DNA from: Sphingobium scionense
GTDB lineage: Bacteria > Pseudomonadota > Alphaproteobacteria > Sphingomonadales > Sphingomonadaceae
NCBI RefSeq assembly: GCF_014197035.1
Contig: NZ_JACIEU010000002.1
Span: forward strand, 124,001-188,000
Reading direction: 5' to 3'
Length of the DNA stretch: 64,000 nt
Shown: positions 20,036 to 28,562 of the stretch, in pieces
Layout: the number at the start of each line of letters is the position of its first letter
How positions within the stretch are numbered: position 1 is the first letter of the stretch
Program-made: the position numbers and the translations under genes
Notes under the pieces: generated by a model
The model's input: the letters and a program-made list of their open reading frames with translations, nothing else
Databases searched by the model: none
What the model was told of the DNA's origin: nothing

Positions 20036-20745
20036 CGCAGTTTCGCACCGTAGAAGAAACCGGCTCCACCAATGCCGACATGCTGGCATTGGCGGAGCAG
20101 GGTGAAACCGAGGGCCTCTGGCTGCGCGCAAAGCGACAGTCCGGAGGCCGCGGTCGTTTGGGCCGGGCGTGGGAAAGCCCGGTCGGCAATCTCTATTGCT
20201 CTACTCTGATCCGGCTGCAGCCGGGCGACCCGATGGCGCATACGCTGGCGCTGGTCACGGCGAACGCCGTCCATGCGCTGGTCGCGCCGCTCTGTGCCGG
20301 ACAGGCGCGGATCAAATGGCCCAATGACATATTGGTCGACGGTGCGAAGATCGCCGGTATCCTGCTGGAACGCACCGGCGATGCCGTGGTGGTCGGTATC
20401 GGCCTCAACGTCACCCATTTCCCCCAGGGCCTCGACCGTCCGGTCACCAGTCTCGTTGCGCAAGGCGCGACCGGGGAAGGGGCGGATGCCGCCGCGTTGC
20501 TGGAGCGCCTCGCCCAGCTTTTCGGCCATTGGCTGGCGATCTGGCGGGCACAGGGGCTTGATCCGGTCCGCGCCCACTGGCTGCTCAATGCCCATCCGAC
20601 CGGCACGCCGATGCGCGTCGTCCAGCCCGACGGCGACGTGGTGGAGGGTGGCTTCGGCACGCTCGACAGCCAGGGTATGTTGATCCTGCGCTTGGCGAAT
20701 GGCGATACCCGTGCCATTCATGCCGGCGATATCTTTCTCATCTGA
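20032..20745 (+). CDS. birA: biotin--[acetyl-CoA-carboxylase] ligase, apparent CTG start
   Basis: This enzyme activates biotin as biotinyl-AMP and attaches it to the biotin carrier protein of acetyl-CoA carboxylase. It is the short form, without the N-terminal DNA-binding domain of E. coli BirA, so it is not a repressor. Conserved parts: TGSTN at 10-14 (biotin binding), [10 protein letters not shown] at 38-47 (adenylate loop) and KWPND at 95-99. The first ATG in frame is at 20080, after the TGSTN motif. No ATG, GTG or TTG lies between the upstream nuoN frame and that motif. The best start is therefore CTG at 20032, overlapping the nuoN stop as CTGA and giving 237 residues. Confidence 0.85.
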   Translation: MTQFRTVEETGSTNADMLALAEQGETEGLWLRAKRQSGGRGRLGRAWESPVGNLYCSTLIRLQPGDPMAHTLALVTANAVHALVAPLCAGQARIKWPNDILVDGAKIAGILLERTGDAVVVGIGLNVTHFPQGLDRPVTSLVAQGATGEGADAAALLERLAQLFGHWLAIWRAQGLDPVRAHWLLNAHPTGTPMRVVQPDGDVVEGGFGTLDSQGMLILRLANGDTRAIHAGDIFLI

Positions 20746-20755
20746 GGGTTCGGCC

Positions 20756-21538
20756 ATGCTTCTCGCGATCGACGCGGGCAACACCAATGTCGTTTTCGCG
20801 CTGCTCGACGGGCGTGAGATCAAGACGCGCTGGCGCATCGCCACCGACCCGCGCCGCACCGCCGACGAATATGCCGTGTGGCTGAACCAGCTCTTGATGC
20901 TGGAAGGCTATGCCATGGCCGATGTCGACGCGGTGATCGTCGCCACGGTCGTGCCGCGTGCGCTCCACAATCTTCAGGTGCTGGCCGACAAATATTTCAA
21001 GACCACTGCGCTGGTCGCCGGCCAGGCGCCGGTCGACTGGGGCATCGAACTGGATGTGGCGGAGCCTGCGTCGGTCGGCGCCGACCGGGTTGTAAACGCG
21101 ATCGCCGCGCACCACCTTTATGCTGGTGATCTGATCGTCATCGACTTCGGCACGGCGACGACCTTCGATGTGGTGGATTATCGCGGCGCCTATAAGGGCG
21201 GCATCATCGCGCCGGGCATCAACCTGTCGCTCGATGCGCTGGTGGCGGCAGCGGCCAAGCTGCCCCGCATCGCGATCGCCCCGCCAGAGAACCGATCGGT
21301 TATCGGTCGGACCACGGCCGACGCCATGTTGATCGGCGTCTTCTGGGGCTATGTGGCGATGATGGAGGGGCTGGTCGCCCGCATGCGCGCCGAGATCGGC
21401 CGCCCGACCAAAGTGATTTCGACCGGAGGACTCGCTGTCCTCTTCAATGACAATAGCGATATTTTCGATGCGATCGCGCCCGACCTGACGATCCAGGGCC
21501 TCGCATTGCTGTACGAACGGAGTTTTAAAACAGAATGA
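20756..21538 (+). CDS. coaX: type III pantothenate kinase
   Basis: A 260-residue kinase that phosphorylates pantothenate in the first step of CoA synthesis, of the ASKHA fold and not inhibited by CoA. Signatures: DAGNTN at 6-11 (phosphate loop), [13 protein letters not shown] at 106-118, [13 protein letters not shown] at 129-141 and GGIIAPG. The start at 20756 gives the canonical [11 protein letters not shown]; an upstream in-frame ATG at 20699 would add 19 residues from inside birA. It sits 10 bp after birA and overlaps rnj (ATGA), a gene order common in alphaproteobacteria after nuoN. Confidence 0.94.
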   Translation: MLLAIDAGNTNVVFALLDGREIKTRWRIATDPRRTADEYAVWLNQLLMLEGYAMADVDAVIVATVVPRALHNLQVLADKYFKTTALVAGQAPVDWGIELDVAEPASVGADRVVNAIAAHHLYAGDLIVIDFGTATTFDVVDYRGAYKGGIIAPGINLSLDALVAAAAKLPRIAIAPPENRSVIGRTTADAMLIGVFWGYVAMMEGLVARMRAEIGRPTKVISTGGLAVLFNDNSDIFDAIAPDLTIQGLALLYERSFKTE

Positions 21539-23172
21539 CACCCAAAGACGAGCTGCTCTTCCTGGCCCTTGGCGGCTCGGGCGAGATCGGCATGAACGTC
21601 AATCTTTATGGTTGCCAGGGCAAATGGGTCATGGTCGATCTCGGCCTGACCTTTGCTGATCCCCTGTATCCCGGCGTGGAACTGGTGCTGCCCGACCTGG
21701 CCTTCATCGAGGAGCGCAAGGACGACCTGCTCGGCATCGTGCTGACCCACGGGCATGAGGATCATATCGGCGCCATCCCCTATCTGGCGGCGGACCTGGG
21801 CGTGCCGCTCTATGCCACGCCCTTCACCGCCGGCCTGATCCGTCTGAAGCTGGAAGAAGAGGGCCTCACCAAGGAGGTGAAGCTCCACGTTATCGAGAAT
21901 GAGGGCAGCTTCAATCTCGGCCCGTTCGGTTTCCGCTATGTGCCGCTGGCCCATTCGATCCCGGAGGGCAATGCCGTCCTGATCGACACGCCGCACGGCC
22001 GCATCTTCCACACCGGCGACTGGAAGCTGGACGCTGCCCCGCTGCTCGGCCAGCCCTCCACCCCGGAGGAACTGACCGCGATCGGTGACGAGGGCGTGTT
22101 GGCTCTGGTGTGCGACAGCACCAATGTCTTCAATCCAGAACCGTCGGGTTCTGAAAGCACGGTGCGCGATGGCCTGATGCAGACAGTTGCGGCGGCGAAG
22201 GGCCGGGTGCTGGTCACCACCTTTGCCTCCAATGCCGCGCGCGTGCAGACGCTGGGCGAGGTCGCGGCCGCCACCGGGCGCAAGCTGTGCGTCGCCGGCC
22301 GCTCGCTCGACCGCATCATCAGCACCGCCAAGGCGGCCGGCTATCTCAAGGATTTCCCGCCGGTGCTGGATTGGGACGATGCGATGGATCTGCCCCGCTC
22401 GGAAGTGATGTTCATCGCCACCGGCGGCCAAGGCGAGGCGCGCGCCGCCCTGTCGCGCATCGCCTTTGACAGCCACCCGATCAAGCTGGCCGAAGGCGAC
22501 ACCGTCATCTTCTCGTCCAAGCAGATTCCGGGCAATGAGATCGCGATCGGCCGCATCCAGAATGCGCTGGCGACCAAGGGCATCATCATGGTGACCGACC
22601 GCCAGGCCGAGGTCCATGTCTCGGGCCATCCGGGCCGTCCGGAACTGGAATCCATGTATCGCTGGATCCGCCCCGCCATCCTGCTGCCGGTCCATGGCGA
22701 GCGCCGCCACATGGCGGAACAGGCGCGGCTTGGCCTGGCCACCGGCATCCCCGATGCGGTGGTCCAGTCGAACGGCGACCTGCTGCGTCTGGCACCGGGC
22801 AAGCCGACGATCATCGGCCATGAGGATACCGGCCGTCTGGTGCTTGACGGCGATGTCATCCTGCCGGCCGACGGCGCGACCATGAACGAACGGCGCAAGC
22901 TCGGCCTGCACGGCCAGATCAGCGTGGCGGTGGCGCTCGATGCCAAGAACCGCCTGATCGGCGAACCCGTGCTGCGCACTCAGGGCGTGCCGGTGGAGGA
23001 AGACAAGGATGCCTTCCTCGCCGAAGCGGCGGAGGAAGCGGCAGCGGCCGTCGCCAAGGGATCGATGGAGCCGGAAGCCCTGCGCGAGCGCCTGCGCCTC
23101 GCCGTGCGCCGCACCGCGACCCGCTGGACCGGCAAGAAGCCGATCGTCGACGTGCTGCTGATCCGCGCATGA
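21535..23172 (+). CDS. rnj: ribonuclease J
   Basis: A 545-residue metallo-beta-lactamase/beta-CASP nuclease with 5'-to-3' exo- and endonuclease activity on RNA. The zinc motif HGHEDH is at 72-77, followed by HTGDWK and the DSTN motif [15 protein letters not shown]. The beta-CASP insertion and a final MBL motif VHGERRH follow. The C-terminal domain of about 100 residues is alphaproteobacterial in style. The ATG overlaps the coaX stop, and a strong hairpin follows 10 bp after the stop, so this likely ends the transcript that began at nuoA or at an internal promoter. Confidence 0.93.
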   Translation: MTPKDELLFLALGGSGEIGMNVNLYGCQGKWVMVDLGLTFADPLYPGVELVLPDLAFIEERKDDLLGIVLTHGHEDHIGAIPYLAADLGVPLYATPFTAGLIRLKLEEEGLTKEVKLHVIENEGSFNLGPFGFRYVPLAHSIPEGNAVLIDTPHGRIFHTGDWKLDAAPLLGQPSTPEELTAIGDEGVLALVCDSTNVFNPEPSGSESTVRDGLMQTVAAAKGRVLVTTFASNAARVQTLGEVAAATGRKLCVAGRSLDRIISTAKAAGYLKDFPPVLDWDDAMDLPRSEVMFIATGGQGEARAALSRIAFDSHPIKLAEGDTVIFSSKQIPGNEIAIGRIQNALATKGIIMVTDRQAEVHVSGHPGRPELESMYRWIRPAILLPVHGERRHMAEQARLGLATGIPDAVVQSNGDLLRLAPGKPTIIGHEDTGRLVLDGDVILPADGATMNERRKLGLHGQISVAVALDAKNRLIGEPVLRTQGVPVEEDKDAFLAEAAEEAAAAVAKGSMEPEALRERLRLAVRRTATRWTGKKPIVDVLLIRA

Positions 23173-23182
23173 TTTAGGCCAG

Positions 23183-23228
23183 AGCGCCGTTCGCCTCCGA
23201 CCTTCGGGCAGATGCGAACGGCGCTTTC
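23183..23228 (+). terminator. intrinsic terminator after rnj
   Basis: AGCGCCGTTCGC (23183-23194) and GCGAACGGCGCT (23214-23225) form a perfect 12-bp stem with a 19-base loop, followed by TTTC. It begins 10 bp after the rnj stop codon. Confidence 0.65.
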
Positions 23229-23391
23229 GCGCGAAGCCGGAAACATCTGGAGCGAAATGACAGCATGGGTTGATCTCATGTCATCTCGCTCTAGGCTCGG
23301 GCCGATCAAGATTGAATCGTCATGGCGAGCGAAGAAGCGCCGCAATGACGGGAGAGGATAGGGGCATGGGCTGCAATAATGGGCGGGCCGG

Positions 23392-23661
23392 ATGAACTGG
23401 TACGCCATCTTCGCCATCTATGTGCTGTTCTGGGTGATCAGCGCTTTCCTCGTCCTGCCCTTCGGCCTGCGCACGCCCGACGAGACGGGCGAGGCGCTGC
23501 TGAAAGGCCAGGCGGACAGCGCCCCCAGCAACTTCCGCCCCGGCCGCGTCATGCTGCGCGCGACCCTGCTCTCGGCCGTCCTGTTCGGGCTCTATTATGC
23601 CAATTATGTGCAGGGCTGGGTGACGATCGACAACATCCCCGGCCTCCATCCGCCACGCTGA
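23392..23661 (+). CDS. DUF1467 family small membrane protein
   Basis: An 89-residue protein with two hydrophobic segments (about 3-24 and 53-72) joined by a loop containing FGLRTPDETGE. That loop and its length match the DUF1467 family, small inner-membrane proteins of unknown function widespread in alphaproteobacteria, often near nuo-rnj. It has its own upstream region of about 160 bp after the rnj terminator. Confidence 0.75.
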   Translation: MNWYAIFAIYVLFWVISAFLVLPFGLRTPDETGEALLKGQADSAPSNFRPGRVMLRATLLSAVLFGLYYANYVQGWVTIDNIPGLHPPR

Positions 23662-23751
23662 GTGCGGGCTATGTACTGCGAGCGCGGGCAAAACCGATGC
23701 CAGGGAAGCGCCATGCAGGGATGAATGACTATCTTCTGCTTTTCCCCCCGT

Positions 23752-23772
23752 CATGCCAGCGAAGGCTGGCAT
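23752..23772. repeat. intergenic palindromic repeat
   Basis: ATGCCAGC (23753-23760) and GCTGGCAT (23765-23772) form a perfect 8-bp palindrome around GAAG, in the CGTCATGCCAGCGAAGGC style common between genes in sphingomonads. A partial second copy (ATGCCAGCGAAGGC) lies at 24414-24427, upstream of the Imm30-like gene. A third, single-arm variant (CCTTCGCGGGGATGACGAA) is at 23846-23864. The rest of 23662-23928 shows no gene. Confidence 0.55.
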
Positions 23773-23928
23773 CTTTGGCAGGCGCAAGCGAAGGAAACGG
23801 ATAGCGCAAACGGCTGATCTCCGTCTGTTACCGCATGAGACCGGGCCTTCGCGGGGATGACGAATAAGGGTGAATGGCGGACGGTCGGCTTTGAACATCC
23901 GACAGGGCGTTAGCTGTCAGGCTGCAAA

Positions 23929-24369
23929 CTACTTCGCAGCTATCAGGATGGCCGTCGTTTTCGCTAAAAAACGAGGATCAGCGGTATTGATGCGCTCGCA
24001 AATTATGGTTGCAACCTTTCGCGCATCCTCAGGGGCAGACCGCAACTGTCGAACCAACTCGGATTTTGCAGCATCAGAGTTCAGCACGCGCATCATAACG
24101 ATTGATGCCCAGCGGGCCGAAGCGATGTTCAGGAATGGAAGCGCTGCGACAAAACTGCTGATGTAGACATGATCGTCGAACTGCTCTGCTGCATGGACGA
24201 TCGACCACATCCCGTCATCGTCGCTGTCATCGTTCAACATCAGTAGCAACGGTTTGATGGTTTCCGGATTGGCGGCACTCGCAATCGGATCGAGTGCAGC
24301 ATCTACAGCTAAAGCTGTCTGCCCATCAGCTATGACACGGCGCAAATGGTTCAAGCGGTCTTCGATCAT
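23929..24369 (-). CDS. immunity protein 30 (Imm30)-like protein, no toxin adjacent
   Basis: A 146-residue acidic, helical protein. The stretch DDSDDDGMWSIVHAAEQFDD, then LPFLNIASARWASIVMMRVL and a following NS, resembles the Imm30 family of antitoxins against contact-dependent or polymorphic toxins. I chose the ATG at 24369 because the upstream in-frame TTG at 24429 lies within a partial intergenic repeat and has no Shine-Dalgarno. Base composition is visibly less GC-rich than the surrounding genes, suggesting acquisition. There is no toxin, VgrG, Rhs or CdiA gene in the window. It is a lone gene between a DUF1467 gene and a vWA gene. Confidence 0.6.
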   Translation of the reverse strand: MIEDRLNHLRRVIADGQTALAVDAALDPIASAANPETIKPLLLMLNDDSDDDGMWSIVHAAEQFDDHVYISSFVAALPFLNIASARWASIVMMRVLNSDAAKSELVRQLRSAPEDARKVATIICERINTADPRFLAKTTAILIAAK

Positions 24370-24471
24370 TTCTGCGTTATGGCGATCAATTTCAACGTCC
24401 GCAATTGAGAGCAATGCCAGCGAAGGCAAATGGCAAAAAGTGGTCGCTAACCGCCCGACCCCATCCCGTCA

Positions 24472-24490
24472 TGCCGGGCTTGACCCGGCA
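24472..24490. repeat. intergenic palindromic repeat
   Basis: TGCCGGG (24472-24478) and CCCGGCA (24484-24490) form a perfect 7-bp palindrome with loop CTTGA, inside a CCGTCATGCCGGGCTTGACC context typical of dispersed alphaproteobacterial intergenic repeats. It lies in the 542-bp gene-free stretch 24370-24911. Confidence 0.55.
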
Positions 24491-24614
24491 TCCCGCTTTT
24501 CTTGCTTTGCGAGCGCGACCCGACCAAGGCCGCACCCGGTCTGTCCTATTCGCCCCGTTCATGATCTACTCCGGCCATGAACAGCCGTCCCCCTCACGCA
24601 CGCATGTCCAGAAT

Positions 24615-24791
24615 TGTCGCGTCCCTGTCGCCTGACTGTCGCGTCGGTGGCGCGGGACGGTGACCCTGATCGTGACGCAATAGTCGCGTCACAGGCGCGT
24701 TGCTGTCGCGTCGCGGGCGCGTGACAGCTGCAAAAGGCCCGAAATGGCCCGACGACACTGTGAACTTCGGGCCGAAATAAACTGTCGCGTC
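24615..24791. repeat. iterated 9-mer TGTCGCGTC with inverted repeats
   Basis: Exact copies of TGTCGCGTC start at 24615, 24637, 24704 and 24783, with a degenerate copy TGTCGCCTG at 24626, so the first three are spaced exactly 11 bp apart. Between them, GTGACGC (24672-24678) and GCGTCAC (24686-24692) form an inverted repeat, and GGCCCGAA (24736-24743) pairs with TTCGGGCC (24766-24773). No convincing gene lies in 24370-24911. The array sits on the 5' side of the Imm30-like gene and the 3' side of the vWA gene. It could be an operator array or structured RNA. Confidence 0.5.
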
Positions 24792-24911
24792 GTTCGCCGA
24801 CCGGCGACCCTCAAAGCAGAAAATTCGCGCTGTCCTACACCGCACCCCTCCGCCATAATGCGGATGGCTCTTTGACCTGTCGGATATGTCTACGTGCTGT
24901 GAAGGCCAGCC

Positions 24912-26087
24912 CTACCGCTTGCGCGTCAATTCCCGCATTGCCTCGTCCAGCCCCTCCAGCGTCAGCGGATACATGCGTTCGTTCATCAGGTCGCGGATGG
25001 TGCGGGTCGACTGGCTATAGCCCCAATGTTCCGCCGGCGCGGGGTTCAGCCACACGGTCGCGGGGTAAGTATGGGCGACGCGTTGCAGCCAGACGGCACC
25101 GGCTTCCTCGTTCATATGCTCCACCGATCCGCCGGGATGGCTGATCTCATAGGGGCTCATTGCCGCGTCGCCGACGAAGATCACCTTATAATCATGGCCA
25201 TATTTGTGCAGCAGGTCCCAGGTCGGGGTGCGCTCGGCAAAGCGGCGGCGATTATCCTTCCACACGCCTTCATAGAGGCAGTTATGGAAATAGAAGAATT
25301 CCATATTCTTGAATTCGCTGGTCGCGGCGGAAAACAGCTCCTCGCACAGCTTGATATGCGGGTCCATCGATCCGCCCACGTCCAGGAACAGCAGCAGCTT
25401 GACCGCATTGTGCCGCTCGGGCCGCATCCGGATATCGAGCCAGCCTTGCCGCGCGGTGCCGCGGATCGTGGCGTCCAGGTCCAGCTCGTCGGCCGCGCCC
25501 TCCCGCGCAAAACGCCGCAGCCGGCGCAGTGCCACCTTGATATTGCGGGTGCCGATCTCGCGATTGCTGTCCAGATTGGCGAATTCGCGCTTTTCCCAGA
25601 CCTTGATCGCGCGCTTGTGCCGACTTTCCCCGCCGATCCGCACGCCCTCGGGATTATAGCCGCCATGGCCGAAGGGGGACGTGCCGCCGGTGCCGATCCA
25701 CTTGCTGCCGGCCTGGTGGCGCTCCTTCTGCTCCTCCAGCCGCTCTTTCAGCGTCTTCATGATCTCGTCCCAGTCGCCCAGCGACTTGATCTTCTCCATC
25801 TCCTCGGGGCTGAGGAACTTCTCCGCGACCAGGCACAGCCATTCCTCGGGTATCTCCGCCTCGACTCCGTCCTGGCCCAAAAGGCCCTTGAAGACCTTGG
25901 CAAAGACCTGATCGAACCGGTCGATCAGCCCCTCATCCTTCACATAGGTGGCGCGGGCGAGATAGTAGAAATCCTCCGGCCGCCGCTCGATCACGTCGCG
26001 GTCCAGCGCTTCCAGGAGCAACAGATGCTCCTTGATGCTGGCGGGGATGCCGGCGGCGCGCAGCGCGTCGAGGAAATTGAGCATCAT
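24912..26087 (-). CDS. vWA domain protein, CoxE-like
   Basis: A 391-residue protein of the CoxE-like von Willebrand factor A group. These typically partner with MoxR-type AAA ATPases to assemble or insert metal cofactors into target enzymes. The N-terminal half is helical and charged (many EEWL/KTLKERLEEQKE stretches). The vWA domain begins near 228 with the MIDAS motif DVGGSM at 236-241, a variant of DxSxS. Ser240 is present but the second position is Gly. No signal peptide, so cytoplasmic. The likely MoxR partner is at 30790-31656 on the same strand, separated by several unrelated genes. Confidence 0.82.
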   Translation of the reverse strand: MMLNFLDALRAAGIPASIKEHLLLLEALDRDVIERRPEDFYYLARATYVKDEGLIDRFDQVFAKVFKGLLGQDGVEAEIPEEWLCLVAEKFLSPEEMEKIKSLGDWDEIMKTLKERLEEQKERHQAGSKWIGTGGTSPFGHGGYNPEGVRIGGESRHKRAIKVWEKREFANLDSNREIGTRNIKVALRRLRRFAREGAADELDLDATIRGTARQGWLDIRMRPERHNAVKLLLFLDVGGSMDPHIKLCEELFSAATSEFKNMEFFYFHNCLYEGVWKDNRRRFAERTPTWDLLHKYGHDYKVIFVGDAAMSPYEISHPGGSVEHMNEEAGAVWLQRVAHTYPATVWLNPAPAEHWGYSQSTRTIRDLMNERMYPLTLEGLDEAMRELTRKR

Positions 26088-26218
26088 GGTGCCGATCTTG
26101 TCGGCCAGCGGGTCGGGCGATGCAAGCGCCGGGCGGATCGCATTGGCGAAATATTAAGTGTTGCACCGCACGGTAAACAGTCCAGTATTCATTATGACAG
26201 TTAAGTTGCGGGGGCGGC

Positions 26219-27598
26219 TTGGAAAACGGAGAATTGTTGGCTGACCTGGGGGAACGGTCGGGCGACATAGCATTGCAATGCAGCGAAACCGCTGGATTTC
26301 TGGGCGAGGTGAACCGCCGGATCCAGGGCGATTCGGCGCGCCTGTCGGATCTTCAGGCGAACATGCAGACGCTGACCGCCAGCCAGAATGAGAGTGTGGC
26401 GGCGGCCCAGGAGTTGAGCCTGACCGCCGGGCGCGCCGGGCGCATCATTGCCGAGGGGCATGACGTCATCACCCTGTCGCTGGGCGAGGTGGCGGGGCTG
26501 GTCGAGCATGTCACCGGCCTCGAAGGCCATTTGCGCCAGTTTCTGCAGGTGATCGAGGCGGTGGGCGGCATTTCTGACCAGCTCGGCACGATCGCCCGCC
26601 AGACCCGTCTGCTGGGTGTCAATGCCGCGATCGAGGCGGCGCGCGGTGGTGAGGCAACGATGGGCTTTGCCGTGGTGGCGGAGGAAATCCGCCGGCTTGC
26701 CGAGCAGGCGGCCGAATCCTCGGCCTCGGTCGGCAGCAAGCTTGGCCAGCTAGACCGCGATGCCCGCCATCTGATCGGCGGGGTGGAGGCGAATATCCAG
26801 CGCGGCCGCGACGTCGGCACCCATATCGACCAGCTGCGCCTGTCCATGGCGGAGATCGCCTCGCTGGTGAGCCAGTTTGGCGAGCGTTCCAATGCGATCG
26901 TCGCCTGCACCGACGAGGCCGACGCCCATGTCGCGGCGCTGGACCAGGGGCTGGCGCTGTTCGGCCGTTCCTCGACCGAAAGCGCGGGGCGGGTCGACAT
27001 GGCCCGCGACAAGATCGAGACGCTGGAGGGCCTGGCCAACGACATGCTCAACACGGCGGCGCAGAGCCGGCTGCGCACCCGCAACAGCCATTATATCGCG
27101 CTGGCCGAGGATGGCGCGGCGGAAGTCGCGGCCCTGCTCGAAGATGCGCTGGCCTGCGGCGAACTGTCGCAACAGGCCTTGTTCGATCGCAGCCATCGAC
27201 CGATCGCGGGGTCTGAACCGACCCAATATCAGACCGGCTTCACCGCCTATGCCGATCTGCGGGTGCGACCGTTGCTCGACCGCCATACCGCGAAGGACGC
27301 GACCATCATCGGTTGCTGCCTGATCGACATGGACGGCTATCTGCCCACCCATATCAGCGCGCGCAGCCAGCCGCAGCGCATCGGTGACCCGCGCTGGAAC
27401 ATGGAGCATGCCCGCAACCGGCAAATCTTCATGGACGCCCAGACCCGCCGCGCGCTCGACGGCGACGACGACTTCTATCTCTTCACCTATCGCCAGAATC
27501 TGGGGGAGGGGCGCTATCGGGCACTGCGCAGCGTGTTCGTGCCGCTGCGTTTCGCCGGGCGTCGATGGGGTGTCTATGAGGTCGGGTATCTGATCTGA
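26219..27598 (+). CDS. soluble methyl-accepting chemotaxis-like protein with C-terminal sensor domain
   Basis: A 459-residue protein without a transmembrane segment. The receptor signalling hairpin is in the N-terminal half: IARQTRLLGVNAAIEAARGG at 125-144, then FAVVAEEIRRLAEQ at 150-163. The C-terminal 130 residues form a Cache-like ligand domain (ATIIGCCLIDMDGYLPTH, NRQIF, YRQNLGEGRYRALRSVF and a final GRRWGVYEVGY). This layout is reversed compared with classic receptors but occurs in cytosolic chemoreceptors of alphaproteobacteria. Start is TTG at 26219. There are no che genes nearby. The 3' end overlaps the convergent DUF817 gene by 25 bp. Confidence 0.82.
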   Translation: MENGELLADLGERSGDIALQCSETAGFLGEVNRRIQGDSARLSDLQANMQTLTASQNESVAAAQELSLTAGRAGRIIAEGHDVITLSLGEVAGLVEHVTGLEGHLRQFLQVIEAVGGISDQLGTIARQTRLLGVNAAIEAARGGEATMGFAVVAEEIRRLAEQAAESSASVGSKLGQLDRDARHLIGGVEANIQRGRDVGTHIDQLRLSMAEIASLVSQFGERSNAIVACTDEADAHVAALDQGLALFGRSSTESAGRVDMARDKIETLEGLANDMLNTAAQSRLRTRNSHYIALAEDGAAEVAALLEDALACGELSQQALFDRSHRPIAGSEPTQYQTGFTAYADLRVRPLLDRHTAKDATIIGCCLIDMDGYLPTHISARSQPQRIGDPRWNMEHARNRQIFMDAQTRRALDGDDDFYLFTYRQNLGEGRYRALRSVFVPLRFAGRRWGVYEVGYLI

Positions 27599-28440
27599 TC
27601 GACGCGCCGGATGCCATGGATCAACGAGACCAGAACGAAGGAGATGATCATCAGCAGATACCAGGCGCCCAGCTTCATCAGGCTGACCATCTCCCAGCCA
27701 TGGCGCTGGCTGGGATAGGTCCAGGCATTGGCGAAGGTGCCGATATTCTCCGCCAGCCAGATGAACAGCGCGACCAGGAAGAAGCCGAGTAGCAGCGGCA
27801 TGCGCCGTGGCTCCCGCCAGGGCGTGAACCAGATCCATGTCCGCCCGAACAACAGCATGGCGGCAGCGAACAGGGCGATCCGGACATCGGGCAGCCAGTG
27901 ATGGGCGAAGAAATTGACATAGATGGCGCTCGCCAGCAGCACTGTCGCCCAGACCGGCGGATAGCGGCTGAAGCCGAAGTCGAAGATGCGCCAGATCCGC
28001 GCGATATAGCTGCCGACCGCAGCATACATGAAACCGGAAAAGAGCGGCACCGGGCCGATATGGAGCAGACTGGCCTCGGGATAGACCCAACTGCCCGCAT
28101 GGGTTTTGAACAATTCCATGATCGTGCCGATCAGGTGGAAGGCGCAGATCACCAGCGCCTCGCGCGGGCTTTCCAGTCGCAGGGCCAGCATCGCGATCTG
28201 GATCGCGATCGCCGACAAGGTCAGGAAATCATAGCGATGCAGCGGCGCACCGGCGGGATAGAAAAGATGGGTGGCGAGTAGCAGCGCCAACATCAGTCCG
28301 CCGAACAGGCAGGCCCAGCCCTGCTTGAAGCCGAACAGCAGGAATTCGTAGGCCCAGGCGCGCGGCCCCGCCGCAACGCGGACCGATTCCAGATGGGCGC
28401 GTATCCGCGCAAAGCGGGTCGCGCCCGTGGGGTCGTTCAT
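27574..28440 (-). CDS. DUF817 family integral membrane protein
   Basis: A 288-residue protein with about eight hydrophobic helices. The central motifs ICAFHLIGTIMELFKTHAGS and WVYPEASLLHIGPVPLFSGF, with FFAHHWLPDVR, define the DUF817 family, which contains conserved His, Glu and Lys in membrane segments and has no known biochemical role. I start it at the ATG at 28440 (MNDPTGATRF). It converges on the chemoreceptor gene, with the two 3' ends overlapping by 25 bp. Confidence 0.82.
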   Translation of the reverse strand: MNDPTGATRFARIRAHLESVRVAAGPRAWAYEFLLFGFKQGWACLFGGLMLALLLATHLFYPAGAPLHRYDFLTLSAIAIQIAMLALRLESPREALVICAFHLIGTIMELFKTHAGSWVYPEASLLHIGPVPLFSGFMYAAVGSYIARIWRIFDFGFSRYPPVWATVLLASAIYVNFFAHHWLPDVRIALFAAAMLLFGRTWIWFTPWREPRRMPLLLGFFLVALFIWLAENIGTFANAWTYPSQRHGWEMVSLMKLGAWYLLMIISFVLVSLIHGIRRVDQIRYPTS

Positions 28441-28562
28441 GTCTTGATATCTAGCGCGCCATGGCCCGGCCGCCAATCATTCCGGCCCCGACGAAAATGC
28501 TTTGCAGTGCGCGCATGATCGTTAAGCTGACGGAACAACAGAAGAATGGGGAGAGGCTGCCG

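Noticed and set aside
24594..24845. Reading frame of 83 codons on the minus strand in the 9-mer repeat region
   Set aside because: It arises from GC-rich repeats, has an Arg-rich product with no conserved character and no ribosome-binding site.
23662..24911. A possible genomic island around the Imm30-like gene
   Set aside because: Only one gene looks foreign; there is no integrase, transposase, tRNA or direct-repeat boundary, so a single-gene acquisition explains it.
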